Shown: piece after piece, positions 43,289-53,006 of the stretch
Layout: every line of letters starts with the position of its first letter
Position numbering within the stretch: position 1 is the stretch's first letter
From: Gammaproteobacteria bacterium
Lineage (GTDB): Bacteria; Pseudomonadota; Gammaproteobacteria; Thiohalobacterales; Thiohalobacteraceae
Assembly: GCA_019911805.1 (NCBI GenBank)
Contig: JAIOJV010000098.1
Coordinates: 1 to 64,000, forward strand
Direction of reading: 5' to 3'
DNA: 64,000 nucleotides
The notes under the pieces: model-generated
What the model was told of the DNA's origin: nothing
Seen by the model: only the letters and a program-made list of their open reading frames with translations
The model's database searches: none
Program-made: the position numbers and the translations under genes

Positions 43289-44119
43289 GTGAACCCACAT
43301 CAGGCACACAAGGCGTCTCTGGCGGAGATGGTCGCGAGTCTGTGGCGTAACCGGCAGCTCATCCTGCAGATGAGCAAACGGGAAGTCGTCGGCCGCTACC
43401 GCGGCTCCGTCATGGGCATGGCCTGGTCGTTCTTCAATCCGGTGCTGATGCTCGCGGTCTATACCTTCGTGTTCAGCGTGGTGTTCAAGGCGCGCTGGGG
43501 TGTCGGGGGCGAGGAGAGCAAGACCCAGTTCGCTGTCGTGCTGTTCGTCGGCATGATCGTGCACGGACTGTTCGCCGAAGTTGTCAATCGTGCGCCTGGA
43601 CTCATTCTGGGAAACGTCAACTACGTCAAGAAGGTTGTCTTCCCACTGGAAATTCTCACTGTCGTCAGCATGGGGGCGGCACTGTTTCATTGCCTGATCA
43701 GCCTCGGTGTGCTGCTCATGGCCTTTGCCCTGCTCAACGGGCATCTTTACTGGACGGCGATACTCATCCCGTTGGTGCTGCTTCCTTTGGTCATACTGAC
43801 TCTCGGGTTCGCTTGGATATTGGCCTCGCTGGGGGTATTCCTGCGTGACGTGGGACAAACCATCGGTATCATCACCACGGTGATGCTGTTTCTGGCGCCG
43901 GTGTTCTATCCATTAAGCGCATTGCCGGAACAACTCCGGCCCTGGATCATGGCCAACCCGCTCACGTTCATTATCGAACAGGCCAGAGAGGTGCTTATCA
44001 GAGGGCATTTGCCTAACTGGACTGGCTGCGGCATCTACATGCTAGCGGCCACCGTGATAGCGTGGGCGGGCTACGCTTGGTTTCAAAAAACCAGGAAGGG
44101 GTTTGCCGATGTCCTCTAA
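43289..44119 (+). CDS. wzm: Polysaccharide ABC exporter permease (Wzm)
   Basis: 276 residues from GTG 43289 with AAGGTG upstream. ABC-2 type inner-membrane permease with about six membrane segments (MAWSFFNPVLMLAVYTFVFS, VTLFLAPVFYPLS region). The N-terminal amphipathic part RNRQLILQMSKREVVGRYRG is the family's entry to the membrane. With Wzt it flips undecaprenyl-linked polysaccharide to the periplasm. Ends overlapping the wzt start. Confidence 0.92.
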   Translation: MNPHQAHKASLAEMVASLWRNRQLILQMSKREVVGRYRGSVMGMAWSFFNPVLMLAVYTFVFSVVFKARWGVGGEESKTQFAVVLFVGMIVHGLFAEVVNRAPGLILGNVNYVKKVVFPLEILTVVSMGAALFHCLISLGVLLMAFALLNGHLYWTAILIPLVLLPLVILTLGFAWILASLGVFLRDVGQTIGIITTVMLFLAPVFYPLSALPEQLRPWIMANPLTFIIEQAREVLIRGHLPNWTGCGIYMLAATVIAWAGYAWFQKTRKGFADVL

Positions 44120-45575
44120 CCGGTATCACTCCACTCCTTCAACGAAAGAAGTGTTAGACGCGACGATGGAGGCAAATGATTGTGCTATCCGAGCCCAAAA
44201 TCTCGGCAAGTGTTACCAGATCTACGGTACACCGCGCGATCGGCTCAGACAGTTTGTGATCCCACGCCTGCAACGCTTGGCAAGACAGACACCCCGGCAA
44301 TATTTCCGCGAATTCTGGGCGCTTCACGATGTCTCGTTCGAGGTCCGGAAAGGTGAAACCGTCGGAATCGTTGGCCGCAATGGCTCCGGCAAATCGACAC
44401 TTCTGCAGATTATCTGTGGCACACTTACACCGACCCGGGGAACGGTGACGACCAATGGACGCATCGCGGCTCTACTGGAACTCGGCTCCGGATTTAACCC
44501 GAATTTTACGGGCCGAGAGAATGTCTACATGAACGGTGCTGTGTTGGGACTCAGCAAGGCGGAATTAGATGCCCGCTATGATGGCATCGCCGCGTTTGCC
44601 GATATCGGTGACTTCATCGAGCAGCCCGTCAAAACCTATTCCAGCGGTATGGTGGTACGTTTGGCCTTTGCAGTGGCTATCAATGTTGACCCGCAGATAT
44701 TGGTCGTTGATGAAGCTCTCTCTGTGGGTGACGAGCTATTCCGGCGCAAGTGTTTTTCCCGCATCGAAGCCATCAAAAGTAGCGGCGCGACGATTTTGTT
44801 TGTGTCTCACGCAGGCGCTACCGTGGTGGAATTGTGTGACCGCGCTATTCTGCTGGATGACGGGGAACTGCTTGCTTCCGGTACGCCTAAGTCCGTTGTT
44901 GGTAGATACCAGAAGCTACTCTACGCACCGGAGGATAAACGCGAAGAGATCCGTAACGAGATCAAGACAGTTTCCAATCCCAGCCAGGTATTACCTCCAC
45001 GGATGAGGGCTACTTCGATCTCAACACAATCTGCAGCGTGTCCACGCGCCCACGCGCCAGAGGACTTTTTTGATCCGCATCTTAAACCTCAAAGCACGCT
45101 TGCTTATGAACCGCATGGTGCCGTTATCGAGAATCCGCGAATACTCAACGTTGCAGGAGACCCGGTCAATTGTCTCAAACGTGGGCGTACTTATCGTTAT
45201 ACCTACACGGTGCACTTCACGGAGGGCGCTTCCAGTGTGCGCTTTGGCATGCTCATTAAAACCCTCTCCGGGATGGAGCTGGGAGGGGCAACTTCCGCTC
45301 AAGGGGCTCGGGAAGCGATGGCCTATGTCGCCCCTGGTTCCGCGATGCGCGTAGAGTTCCGTTTTCAGTGCAATCTCAATCAAGGCACTTATTTTCTGAA
45401 CGCAGGCATCATGGGTATAAGAAACACAGAAGAAACATATCTGCACAGACTTCTGGATGCCTGCATGTTTCGTGTGTTGCCGTGTGAGGATAATCTGGCT
45501 ACTGGAATTGTCGATTTCAATTGCATGCCTGACATTATTTTTTTATCTGATAGCGAATCTACTGTTACAGCATGA
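44109..45575 (+). CDS. wzt: Polysaccharide ABC exporter ATPase with Wzt C-terminal domain
   Basis: 488 residues from ATG 44109 (AGGAAGGGG upstream), overlapping wzm by 11 bases. The nucleotide-binding domain (about 20-265) has GRNGSGKSTLLQII (Walker A), YSSGMVVRLAFAVAI (signature) and ILVVDEALSVGD (Walker B). The C-terminal ~150 residues (AVIENPRILNVAGDPVNCLK, FRFQCNLNQGTYFLNAGIMG) look like the Wzt carbohydrate-binding domain, which in E. coli O8/O9a recognises the modified chain end before export. So export here probably depends on a terminal modification. Base use becomes more AT-rich from this gene on. Confidence 0.92.
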   Translation: MSSNRYHSTPSTKEVLDATMEANDCAIRAQNLGKCYQIYGTPRDRLRQFVIPRLQRLARQTPRQYFREFWALHDVSFEVRKGETVGIVGRNGSGKSTLLQIICGTLTPTRGTVTTNGRIAALLELGSGFNPNFTGRENVYMNGAVLGLSKAELDARYDGIAAFADIGDFIEQPVKTYSSGMVVRLAFAVAINVDPQILVVDEALSVGDELFRRKCFSRIEAIKSSGATILFVSHAGATVVELCDRAILLDDGELLASGTPKSVVGRYQKLLYAPEDKREEIRNEIKTVSNPSQVLPPRMRATSISTQSAACPRAHAPEDFFDPHLKPQSTLAYEPHGAVIENPRILNVAGDPVNCLKRGRTYRYTYTVHFTEGASSVRFGMLIKTLSGMELGGATSAQGAREAMAYVAPGSAMRVEFRFQCNLNQGTYFLNAGIMGIRNTEETYLHRLLDACMFRVLPCEDNLATGIVDFNCMPDIIFLSDSESTVTA

Positions 45576-48500
45576 ATAATATTCAGCAAAAGCATATTGT
45601 CGTTGTTCTGGGCATGCATCGCAGCGGGACCAGTGCAATAACTCGAGGTTTGAAGGTGCTTGGTGTTGACTTGGGGGATCGCCTTATTGATGGCCTTCCC
45701 CGAGACAATGACAAAGGTTTCTTTGAAGATGCCGAGATCAATGCGCTTGATAATGAGCTTCTTCGAAAGTTATGTCGCGATTGGCATACGCTGACTCCCG
45801 TCCTGCTCGCTGATTTGGCGACGCCGGCGGTTGCTGAGTTCAAGCCGCGTGCGGTGGAAATACTGCGCAGCAGGCTAAGCGCTACAAACTGCTTCGGGTT
45901 GAAAGATCCCCGAATCCCACGGTTGTTGCCCTTTTGGCAAGATGTATTCGCGCATCTACAGGCCCGGGTAAGCTATGTCATCGCCTGCCGCAATCCCTTG
46001 AGCGTGGCTAGCTCATTGGCCGAACGGGATGGTTTTGACTTCGAAAAAAGTTATTACCTTTGGTTTGAGCATATGCTCCAAAGTGTTATGCAAACAACTA
46101 ACCAGCCTCGCATCGTCGTCGATTACGATCGCCTGGTGGACGACCCGGCTGGACAGCTGCAAAGGATAGCTAAGAACCTGGAGCTAACGTTCGCCCCGGA
46201 AAGCCTGGAGTTCACCGAATACCGAACCCAGTTTCTCGAAGACTCAATGCGTCATACTCGGTATCGGGCGCAGGACTTGCATCTGGATAAATCGGTTCCC
46301 TCAAATGTAAGCGTGCTTTACAGCGCTCTTACTGAACTTGCTGCGGACGCTGTCCAGTTTGATGATCGCAAGGTGACATCGCTCGTGAGTCAGGTTGATG
46401 CGCAGTTCCGTGACAGTTACCCGGCGTTGCGCTACATGCAAACCTGCGACGAACGAGCTGCGGCTCTCGCACATAAGGCGAATGAGCAGCAAAAGCTGAT
46501 TCAAATTGAGCGAGAGGTTGCGGATGACCTTCGGCAGGACGCAGAAAAGATGGGCGGCGATCTCCATGCCATCAGCGCCCAACTCGATGAGCAGATCAAG
46601 AACAATACAACGCTGCAGCAAGAGCTGATCCAAATCGAGCGAGAGGTTGCGGATGGCCTTCGGCAGGAAGTTGAGAAGATGGGGGGCGATCTCCAGGTCA
46701 TCAGCTCCCGACTCGATGAGCAGATCAGGAACAATGTGACGCTGCAGGCTAGGCTTGCCCTTGCCGAGCGAATGAAAGAAAGCCTTGAAAACGACATTCG
46801 GCTAATCAGAATGAGTACCTCCTGGAAGTTGACTCACCCGCTGCGCGCGATTGTGCGTACCGTGCGCAGTGTGCGCAATGCTGTCTATCGGCTAGCAGTA
46901 CGCGTGCTTCGACTCACTTGGCGCTCCTTGCCTGTGCCGCAGAAGCGAAAGGACCAAATAAGGAACGCTATTCTCGTCGATTTGGACCGTCTCTTCCGGG
47001 GGCGGGCACCCTACGTCCTTAGGCGGCAGCAGCTGGATGCGCAAGAGCCAGTCGCAAGAGAAATGGGCGCCCAACAGATGCAGAATAGGGCGAATCCGAC
47101 TCAACGACCAATAACGGGATATCCATCTGAGAATGATGATGCATCCCTGCCGGCAATAACGGAAAAATACTATTTTGATCTTTCGATGGAGTCAGTAGGA
47201 TCAACATCAATTAAAGCGATTGCCTTTTACCTTCCTCAGTTCCATCGGATTCCGGAAAACGACAAATGGTGGGGAGAGGGGTTTACGGAGTGGACCAATA
47301 CCAGCAAAGCTGAACCGCTTTTTGACAATCACCATCAGCCGCGAATTCCTGCTGACTTAGGGTATTACAATCTAGAGGATGCATCTGTATACGCAAAGCA
47401 GGTTGCTCTTGCAAGAGGGGCGGGTATTTATGGTTTTTGTTTCTATTTCTACTGGTTCGGAGGTAAGACTCTCCTCGAAAAACCTTTACGCAATATTTTG
47501 GCGAGCCCTCAGATTGATCACCCTTTTTGTTTTTGCTGGGCAAACGAAAACTGGACTCGACGCTGGGATGGGCAGGATGATGAGATACTGATTGCGCAAT
47601 CGCATTCTGAAAAGGATGCAATCGCTTTCCTTGACTATATTAACGTGTATTTTTGCGATGATAGGTATATCAAGATCGATGGTAAACCAGTACTGATTGT
47701 CTACCATCCTACGATTATTCCGCAGATTTTGCGCATCCAGCAGCTGTGGCGAGAGCATGCGGAATCTCTCGGATGGCCGGGTCTTTATCTAGTTGCCGCG
47801 CAGACTTTTGGGCATAAAGACCCACACGATTTCGGATTCGATGCGGCTGTGCAGTTTCCGCCGCATAACCAGCGACATCAATTTTCCCTCAATCATGAAA
47901 CGCCGGGGCTAGTGCGAGACTTTAAGGGCCGTATTTTTGATTACCGGAACATGTGCGGCCATTTCTGTGACGGAGCTGACCTTCAATATAAATTATTTAG
48001 AGGCGTTACTCTTGGATGGGACAACACCGCGCGACGGGGCCGGAACGCAACAATTTTGCGTAATTTCTCATTGACTGGCTACGCTCAGTGGCTTATGTCA
48101 GCTTGTAAGGCCACCCTTGCAGATTCTAATCTGTTGGATAGTGAAAAATTTGTTTTCATCAATGCCTGGAATGAATGGGCCGAAGGCACCTATCTAGAGC
48201 CAGACAGTAAGTATGGGTTCGGCTATCTGGAGACGACGAAGAAGGTCCTGAAGGGCTGCGCGAAAAGTAGTCGAAAATTGTCGGTCGTCGTACCGAATTA
48301 CAACCACAGCGCTTTTCTTGAGCGGCGACTGAACTCTATTATTCATCAAAGTCGCAGGCCAGATGAAATAATTTTCCTCGATGACGCTTCGGTCGACGAT
48401 AGCGTCCAAATTGCTCGAGATATTTTGTCGAGATCGAACATACGGTTTACGATCATTGAAAATGAGACTAACTCCGGGAATGTTTTTAAGCAGTGGCTAA

Positions 48501-50302
48501 AAGGAATTCAGAAGGCCACTGGCGACCTGATCTGGATTGCCGAAAGCGACGATGATGCGGCCCCCAATTTCTTGGAGCAGATTCTTCCGGCGTTCGATCG
48601 TGAGGACATAGTGCTTGCATACGGGGACATTAGCTATATCGGGGCTGACGGTGTTCTCGATCCCGGGCTCCAGCACTACTACGACGGATTGGATGATCTT
48701 GATTGGCAACAGTCTCATGTAGTCACGGCGACTCGCGCCTTCACCGGCGCTTTCGCGATCAAAAACATTATCCCGAATGTCTCGGGGTCAGTGTTCCGAA
48801 AACCGCATCTTAATATCGAAGAGCAGGAACGGCTGACATCATACACTTTTGCCGGCGACTGGTACTTCTATGCCGCAATCGCCCGAGGCGGCTCCATCGG
48901 CTTTCGCAAAAACGCTAAATCCTATTTTCGCGTTCGTACGCAAAGTACTTCGCGGAAGGCGTTTTTTTCGGCAAGACATGTCAACGAGCATAAAATGATC
49001 TTGCAGGACTTGGCTCGGATGTATGAGGTTAGTCCGCAGGTGATACAACGCCATGTGGATGCATTGTGCGAAGTGCTGAAGGAGGCTCCGGAGTTTGGTT
49101 CCCAAGACTATGTGTCAACAGCATTAAAAATCAAAGCAGTTGCGCGTCGGGAGCTCAGGATTTGTATCGCTAGCTACGGATTCTATGTAGGCGGCGGTGA
49201 GGTGGTGCCAATTGACGTCGCAAATGTTTTGAGAGCGCGCGGCCACCACATTACGTTTTTGGTGCTTAGGCGAGATCTTCCGGGTAATCCTCCTCTGCTG
49301 AGATCACGCTTGCGTAGTGACATTCCGGTTGTTTATTGGGATGACATCAAAAACCAGTTTGATGATTTTCTGCAGGATTTCAGAATTGATGTATTCAACT
49401 CACACAATGTAGCGATCGAGTACGCGCTATACCTCGCAAGGGCTCGCCTCGATATCAAATATGTAGCTTCTCTTCATGGCGGCTACGAGACAGTTCCGGA
49501 GCTTCTTACGAGTGAGTTCTTGGCATATCTCAGAAAATATGTTGATGAGTGGTTGTATCTCGCGGAAAAAAACAGGGAAGTACTCCAGGGATATGGCCTG
49601 GATGGTGCGCGGTTTACTAAATGTTTCAACTCAGTGACGGCCCACCAGGCAAATATCGATTCAGAGCTGAGCATTCGCCGGAGGCTGCAGATCCCAGAAG
49701 ACACAATTTTGCTCGTTCTTGCCTCACGCGCCATTGTTGACAAGGGGTGGCAGGTGGCAATCGATGTGACGATCGCGCTGCGACGGCTAGTACGACGCGA
49801 TTGCAGATTGATTCTGATCGGCGATGGTCCAGATTTCAAGGAAATCGTGGCGGCAAACTCCGGTAGTGACTGCGTATATTTCCTTGGTCGACTCGATAAC
49901 CCTTTCCCGATTATCGGCGAATGTGATTTTGGCATCTTCCCTAGCTGTTATGTCGGTGAGTCGTTTCCACTCTTTGTTTTGGAATGTCTCCAAGCCGGTC
50001 TGCCGGTCATCACGTCAGATGTTGGTGAGATATCGCGCATCATGAATGCGATAGAGGGTCAGACGCCTGGTCGCGTAGTGCAAAAAGGTGCAGACGAGCG
50101 ATCTGTGATTGAGGAAATGACGCATGCGATAGGTGCGTTGATCGACGACCAGGAAAAGCTCTCCCAAATGAAAACGTGTGCCCGCGAGGTAGCGGCGCTC
50201 TTTAGCGCGGATCGAGTCGCCGATCTGTATCTTGATGTCATGTATAAACACTTAGAGAGACGCAATAACGATGATTTTTCGAGATCCAAATACACTTTTT
50301 AG
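45572..50302 (+). CDS. Sulfotransferase / coiled coil / WbsX-like / GT2 / GT4 fusion protein
   Basis: 1576 residues. Domain order: sulfotransferase-like P-loop domain (about 8-240; VVLGMHRSGTSAITRGLKVL binds PAPS phosphate); coiled coil (about 295-425) with two tandem 43-residue copies (309-351 and 352-394; LIQIEREVADxLRQ, KMGGDL); basic linker; WbsX/GH99-like domain (about 545-890; IAFYLPQFHRIPENDKWWGE, NENWTRRWDG, NAWNEWAEGTYLEPD); GT2 (about 905-1150; LSVVVPNYNHSAFLERRLNS, IWIAESDDDA); GT4 (about 1195-1565; ASRAIVDKG, LIGDGPD, PSCYVGESFPLFVLECLQAG). It overlaps wzt and the next gene. Likely assembles and possibly caps and measures the exported glycan in the cytoplasm. Confidence 0.88.
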   Translation: MNNIQQKHIVVVLGMHRSGTSAITRGLKVLGVDLGDRLIDGLPRDNDKGFFEDAEINALDNELLRKLCRDWHTLTPVLLADLATPAVAEFKPRAVEILRSRLSATNCFGLKDPRIPRLLPFWQDVFAHLQARVSYVIACRNPLSVASSLAERDGFDFEKSYYLWFEHMLQSVMQTTNQPRIVVDYDRLVDDPAGQLQRIAKNLELTFAPESLEFTEYRTQFLEDSMRHTRYRAQDLHLDKSVPSNVSVLYSALTELAADAVQFDDRKVTSLVSQVDAQFRDSYPALRYMQTCDERAAALAHKANEQQKLIQIEREVADDLRQDAEKMGGDLHAISAQLDEQIKNNTTLQQELIQIEREVADGLRQEVEKMGGDLQVISSRLDEQIRNNVTLQARLALAERMKESLENDIRLIRMSTSWKLTHPLRAIVRTVRSVRNAVYRLAVRVLRLTWRSLPVPQKRKDQIRNAILVDLDRLFRGRAPYVLRRQQLDAQEPVAREMGAQQMQNRANPTQRPITGYPSENDDASLPAITEKYYFDLSMESVGSTSIKAIAFYLPQFHRIPENDKWWGEGFTEWTNTSKAEPLFDNHHQPRIPADLGYYNLEDASVYAKQVALARGAGIYGFCFYFYWFGGKTLLEKPLRNILASPQIDHPFCFCWANENWTRRWDGQDDEILIAQSHSEKDAIAFLDYINVYFCDDRYIKIDGKPVLIVYHPTIIPQILRIQQLWREHAESLGWPGLYLVAAQTFGHKDPHDFGFDAAVQFPPHNQRHQFSLNHETPGLVRDFKGRIFDYRNMCGHFCDGADLQYKLFRGVTLGWDNTARRGRNATILRNFSLTGYAQWLMSACKATLADSNLLDSEKFVFINAWNEWAEGTYLEPDSKYGFGYLETTKKVLKGCAKSSRKLSVVVPNYNHSAFLERRLNSIIHQSRRPDEIIFLDDASVDDSVQIARDILSRSNIRFTIIENETNSGNVFKQWLKGIQKATGDLIWIAESDDDAAPNFLEQILPAFDREDIVLAYGDISYIGADGVLDPGLQHYYDGLDDLDWQQSHVVTATRAFTGAFAIKNIIPNVSGSVFRKPHLNIEEQERLTSYTFAGDWYFYAAIARGGSIGFRKNAKSYFRVRTQSTSRKAFFSARHVNEHKMILQDLARMYEVSPQVIQRHVDALCEVLKEAPEFGSQDYVSTALKIKAVARRELRICIASYGFYVGGGEVVPIDVANVLRARGHHITFLVLRRDLPGNPPLLRSRLRSDIPVVYWDDIKNQFDDFLQDFRIDVFNSHNVAIEYALYLARARLDIKYVASLHGGYETVPELLTSEFLAYLRKYVDEWLYLAEKNREVLQGYGLDGARFTKCFNSVTAHQANIDSELSIRRRLQIPEDTILLVLASRAIVDKGWQVAIDVTIALRRLVRRDCRLILIGDGPDFKEIVAANSGSDCVYFLGRLDNPFPIIGECDFGIFPSCYVGESFPLFVLECLQAGLPVITSDVGEISRIMNAIEGQTPGRVVQKGADERSVIEEMTHAIGALIDDQEKLSQMKTCAREVAALFSADRVADLYLDVMYKHLERRNNDDFSRSKYTF

Positions 50303-51914
50303 GACGGGCTACGAAGTGGGTGCTGTGGATAGTACAAGAGCAAATGGAGAGGCTATCTCCTTGGTTGGGCATGTCGATGTCGGGGCTATACGCTCGTTTG
50401 GGCTCGATCAGGTTGTTATTCTGGATGGATCTGACCGATATGTAACAGGCGTCGCCGTTTCAGAAACGGGCAAATGGGCTGCGGAGGTCAGGCAGAGGGA
50501 CATCGGTAACGACAATAGCGCCCTGGACATAAGTGCATTTGCAGGGAGTGCAGCGAACAACTACATCTTTTCCTTACGTGTTGATTCGGCCGCCCGAGCT
50601 GGTTACAGGCAGTTTGTGAACTCTCGTTTGCCCGCAAACAGCAAAGATGTGCCATCCATCAAGGAAGATTTGCGGGATCTGGTGATCAGGGCGACGCGGG
50701 TATCGTATGTTGCACGCTCCATTCATGATGCTATTCCAACTGGGAACAACTACCAAACGTTGATGCTAGATAGCACGTTGCGTCAAGGCGGTCGCCAGAG
50801 TCGTGAGCGTTTTCTTTATCTTATAGATCTCGTGGGAAAAACGGTGCTCGATATTGGCGCCAACACTGGGGAAAACGCGCGAATTGTAAGAAAGCTGGGT
50901 GCATCCCTCGTTGATGGTTATGAGTATGATCCGTATTTTGTCGAAATCGGCCGAGTGGTAAATGCGTTGTCTGGTATGACGCGAGTATCGCTATTCCAAG
51001 GTGATTGCACGCGTCCCGAGCTGTTCAAGGGGATGAAGTACGATGTTGTGCTGGCGCTGTCCGTATGGGTGTATATGCAAGACACCATCGAGCAGATTGC
51101 GGAGATCACCGATGTCATGGTGTTCGAGAGCCACACGCTGGATCATGGAATCGAATTTTATTACCAGCCTATTCTAAAACACTTTCCGCACGCAATTTCA
51201 CTAGGATATTCAGACATGCCGGCTGATCCCCATAAAAGCCGGATGGTCGTTGTTTTTGGTAAGGACAAGGCGACGATCGACAAAATGGTTAACCGCCAAT
51301 TTTTGCAGGTAAGGCCCTATTTCGATAATAAGTTTATCCAACGACATGGCAAACTAAGTAAAGCGGAAATCCTACAACTAGCGGATCACTGCTACGCGAA
51401 GCATGCATGCAAGCCCTGCTATGATGGGGCAGATTACGTATATGGAACTGATGTATATTTCGAGGTATTTCTCGCCGGCCTGCATCAGTTCGCTGAGAAT
51501 GAGGGGAAAATTGAGGGGTTGGTTCGTCCTGATAACCTGTACCTTGGCTTTCTGCTGGAAGGGATTAAAAAGAAGCAGATCGATCAGAATCTGAGGAAGT
51601 TTTGTGAGAACCCAGAGTGGATGATTCGGAAAATTTCAAACAAATATGAAGATGCGTTTCGTATTCTTAATGGCTATGTCGATCAGATAGCTCCTGTGGA
51701 AATTGTGCCGCACCCGGCCGGTAAGCTGAGTTTTACGACAACCGAGGGACGGGGCATCAATTGCGAGATCTTCGATGGACATCACCGGTTTTTCCTGTGC
51801 GAACTGGCGGGGGTAGAGAAGATTCACTTTACATTGAATGATGGGAAGGTGGACGTTATTCCGCAGCGTTTTACGCGTACTGTAGCTGCAAATTACACAC
51901 TGGATATCGAATAA
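50271..51914 (+). CDS. Large methyltransferase-domain protein with a ParB-like DGHHR tail
   Basis: 547 residues, ATG 50271, overlapping the fusion gene by 32 bp. The N-terminal ~130 residues are unassigned. A SAM-binding Rossmann domain follows (about 185-330: TVLDIGANTGENARIVRKLG, YDVVLALSVWVYMQD). The C-terminal third is unusual: it ends with CEIFDGHHRFFLCELAGVEK, like the GxHR loop of ParB/sulfiredoxin-fold proteins. Presumably methylates or otherwise modifies the polysaccharide or its precursor; what the tail does is unknown. Confidence 0.65.
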   Translation: MIFRDPNTLFRTGYEVGAVDSTRANGEAISLVGHVDVGAIRSFGLDQVVILDGSDRYVTGVAVSETGKWAAEVRQRDIGNDNSALDISAFAGSAANNYIFSLRVDSAARAGYRQFVNSRLPANSKDVPSIKEDLRDLVIRATRVSYVARSIHDAIPTGNNYQTLMLDSTLRQGGRQSRERFLYLIDLVGKTVLDIGANTGENARIVRKLGASLVDGYEYDPYFVEIGRVVNALSGMTRVSLFQGDCTRPELFKGMKYDVVLALSVWVYMQDTIEQIAEITDVMVFESHTLDHGIEFYYQPILKHFPHAISLGYSDMPADPHKSRMVVVFGKDKATIDKMVNRQFLQVRPYFDNKFIQRHGKLSKAEILQLADHCYAKHACKPCYDGADYVYGTDVYFEVFLAGLHQFAENEGKIEGLVRPDNLYLGFLLEGIKKKQIDQNLRKFCENPEWMIRKISNKYEDAFRILNGYVDQIAPVEIVPHPAGKLSFTTTEGRGINCEIFDGHHRFFLCELAGVEKIHFTLNDGKVDVIPQRFTRTVAANYTLDIE

Positions 51915-52034
51915 GAAAGGCGGGCATCTATTTGCGCGGCTACGGACGCACGGAGAAGCTGTTCAAAAATCCATGTTGAATCCGGCGCCACGAATTGAGG
52001 CGTGATGCTCTCGTTATAATCGACAGAGGAACAT

Positions 52035-52874
52035 ATGAAATTACCTGACACAATGCAAAAGGCGAGCGATGAGCAGTGGCTGTCATTCTTACTTAAGAGC
52101 GTATCGACCCAAGTAATAGACGGGGTGGAGTTTCCTGGTTTTCCGCCTTCAGATTTACAGGCCCGTTTTGTGGGCTCGTCTAACGAAGGTGCTCTCAACG
52201 AGGCATTTAGATTTTATCAATTTGTAAAAAGGAATGCAGAGAATGCGGGTGCGCCATTAAGGCCCGAGCAGAAACTGCTCGACTTTGGATGTGGGTGGGG
52301 TCGTTATCTTCGGTTTTTTTGGAAGGATATTGCGAGCGAAAACCTCCATGGCTGCGATGTGGATCCTGAGGCATTAGAAGTCTGTCGAAGAACAAAGGTG
52401 CCGGGCAATCTCGCGCTGATTACCACAGATGGCAGGCTTCCGTATCCTGATGCACATTTCAATGTAATTATGGCGTACTCCGTTTTTACGCATCTGCCAG
52501 AGAAAAGTCATCTGCATTGGATGGAAGAGATCGCGCGTGTGGCCGCTCCAGGATGCATTTTCTGCCTCACCCTAGAGCCGAGGCGTTTTATTGATTTTGT
52601 TGCTGGGCTTTCGGCGAATGCAGAAAATCGTTGGTACAGGGCGCTTGCTCGGTATGCGAGCGAAGTGCAGGGCTATTATAGGGCGTTTGATGCAGGCGAG
52701 ATTGCATACCTTCCCACTGGCGGCGGACCTATTCTGAATAGTTCAGTATATGGAGATGCAGTGGTCCCATTATCATATATTAAAAAGAAGTGGGCGCCAT
52801 ATTTTGAGGTAAAGCAATATATTGATGACAGGACACAGTTTTGGCAGGCAGCTCTGGCGGTGCAAAGGAAATGA
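52035..52874 (+). CDS. Class I SAM-dependent methyltransferase
   Basis: 279 residues. Motif I LLDFGCGWGRYLRFFW, acidic loop GCDVDPEALEVC, and the motif IV region NVIMAYSVFTHLPEKSHLHW. GAGGAACAT precedes the ATG. The 120-bp gap before it (51915-52034) contains TATAAT at 52015-52020 without a clear -35. Substrate unknown; context suggests sugar O-methylation. It is similar in plan to the next gene, perhaps an old duplication. Confidence 0.82.
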   Translation: MKLPDTMQKASDEQWLSFLLKSVSTQVIDGVEFPGFPPSDLQARFVGSSNEGALNEAFRFYQFVKRNAENAGAPLRPEQKLLDFGCGWGRYLRFFWKDIASENLHGCDVDPEALEVCRRTKVPGNLALITTDGRLPYPDAHFNVIMAYSVFTHLPEKSHLHWMEEIARVAAPGCIFCLTLEPRRFIDFVAGLSANAENRWYRALARYASEVQGYYRAFDAGEIAYLPTGGGPILNSSVYGDAVVPLSYIKKKWAPYFEVKQYIDDRTQFWQAALAVQRK

Positions 52875-52950
52875 TAGGGCTGATAACTCCTGGCTTTGGC
52901 GATCAGAGAGCGATATTGGGCAAAATTGTTGCCGGTTGTCAGTGCTGGTT

Positions 52951-52973
52951 GGTATCACAATTGATGTGATACC
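52951..52973. promoter_or_regulatory. 23-bp palindrome before the second small methyltransferase
   Basis: GGTATCACA-ATTGA-TGTGATACC, 9-bp perfect arms, 34 bases upstream of ATG 53007 in a 132-bp gap. It could be an operator or an mRNA hairpin. No T-run follows. Confidence 0.4.
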
Positions 52974-53006
52974 GGATGATGGTATACCGAACGGAAGAAT
53001 CAAATA

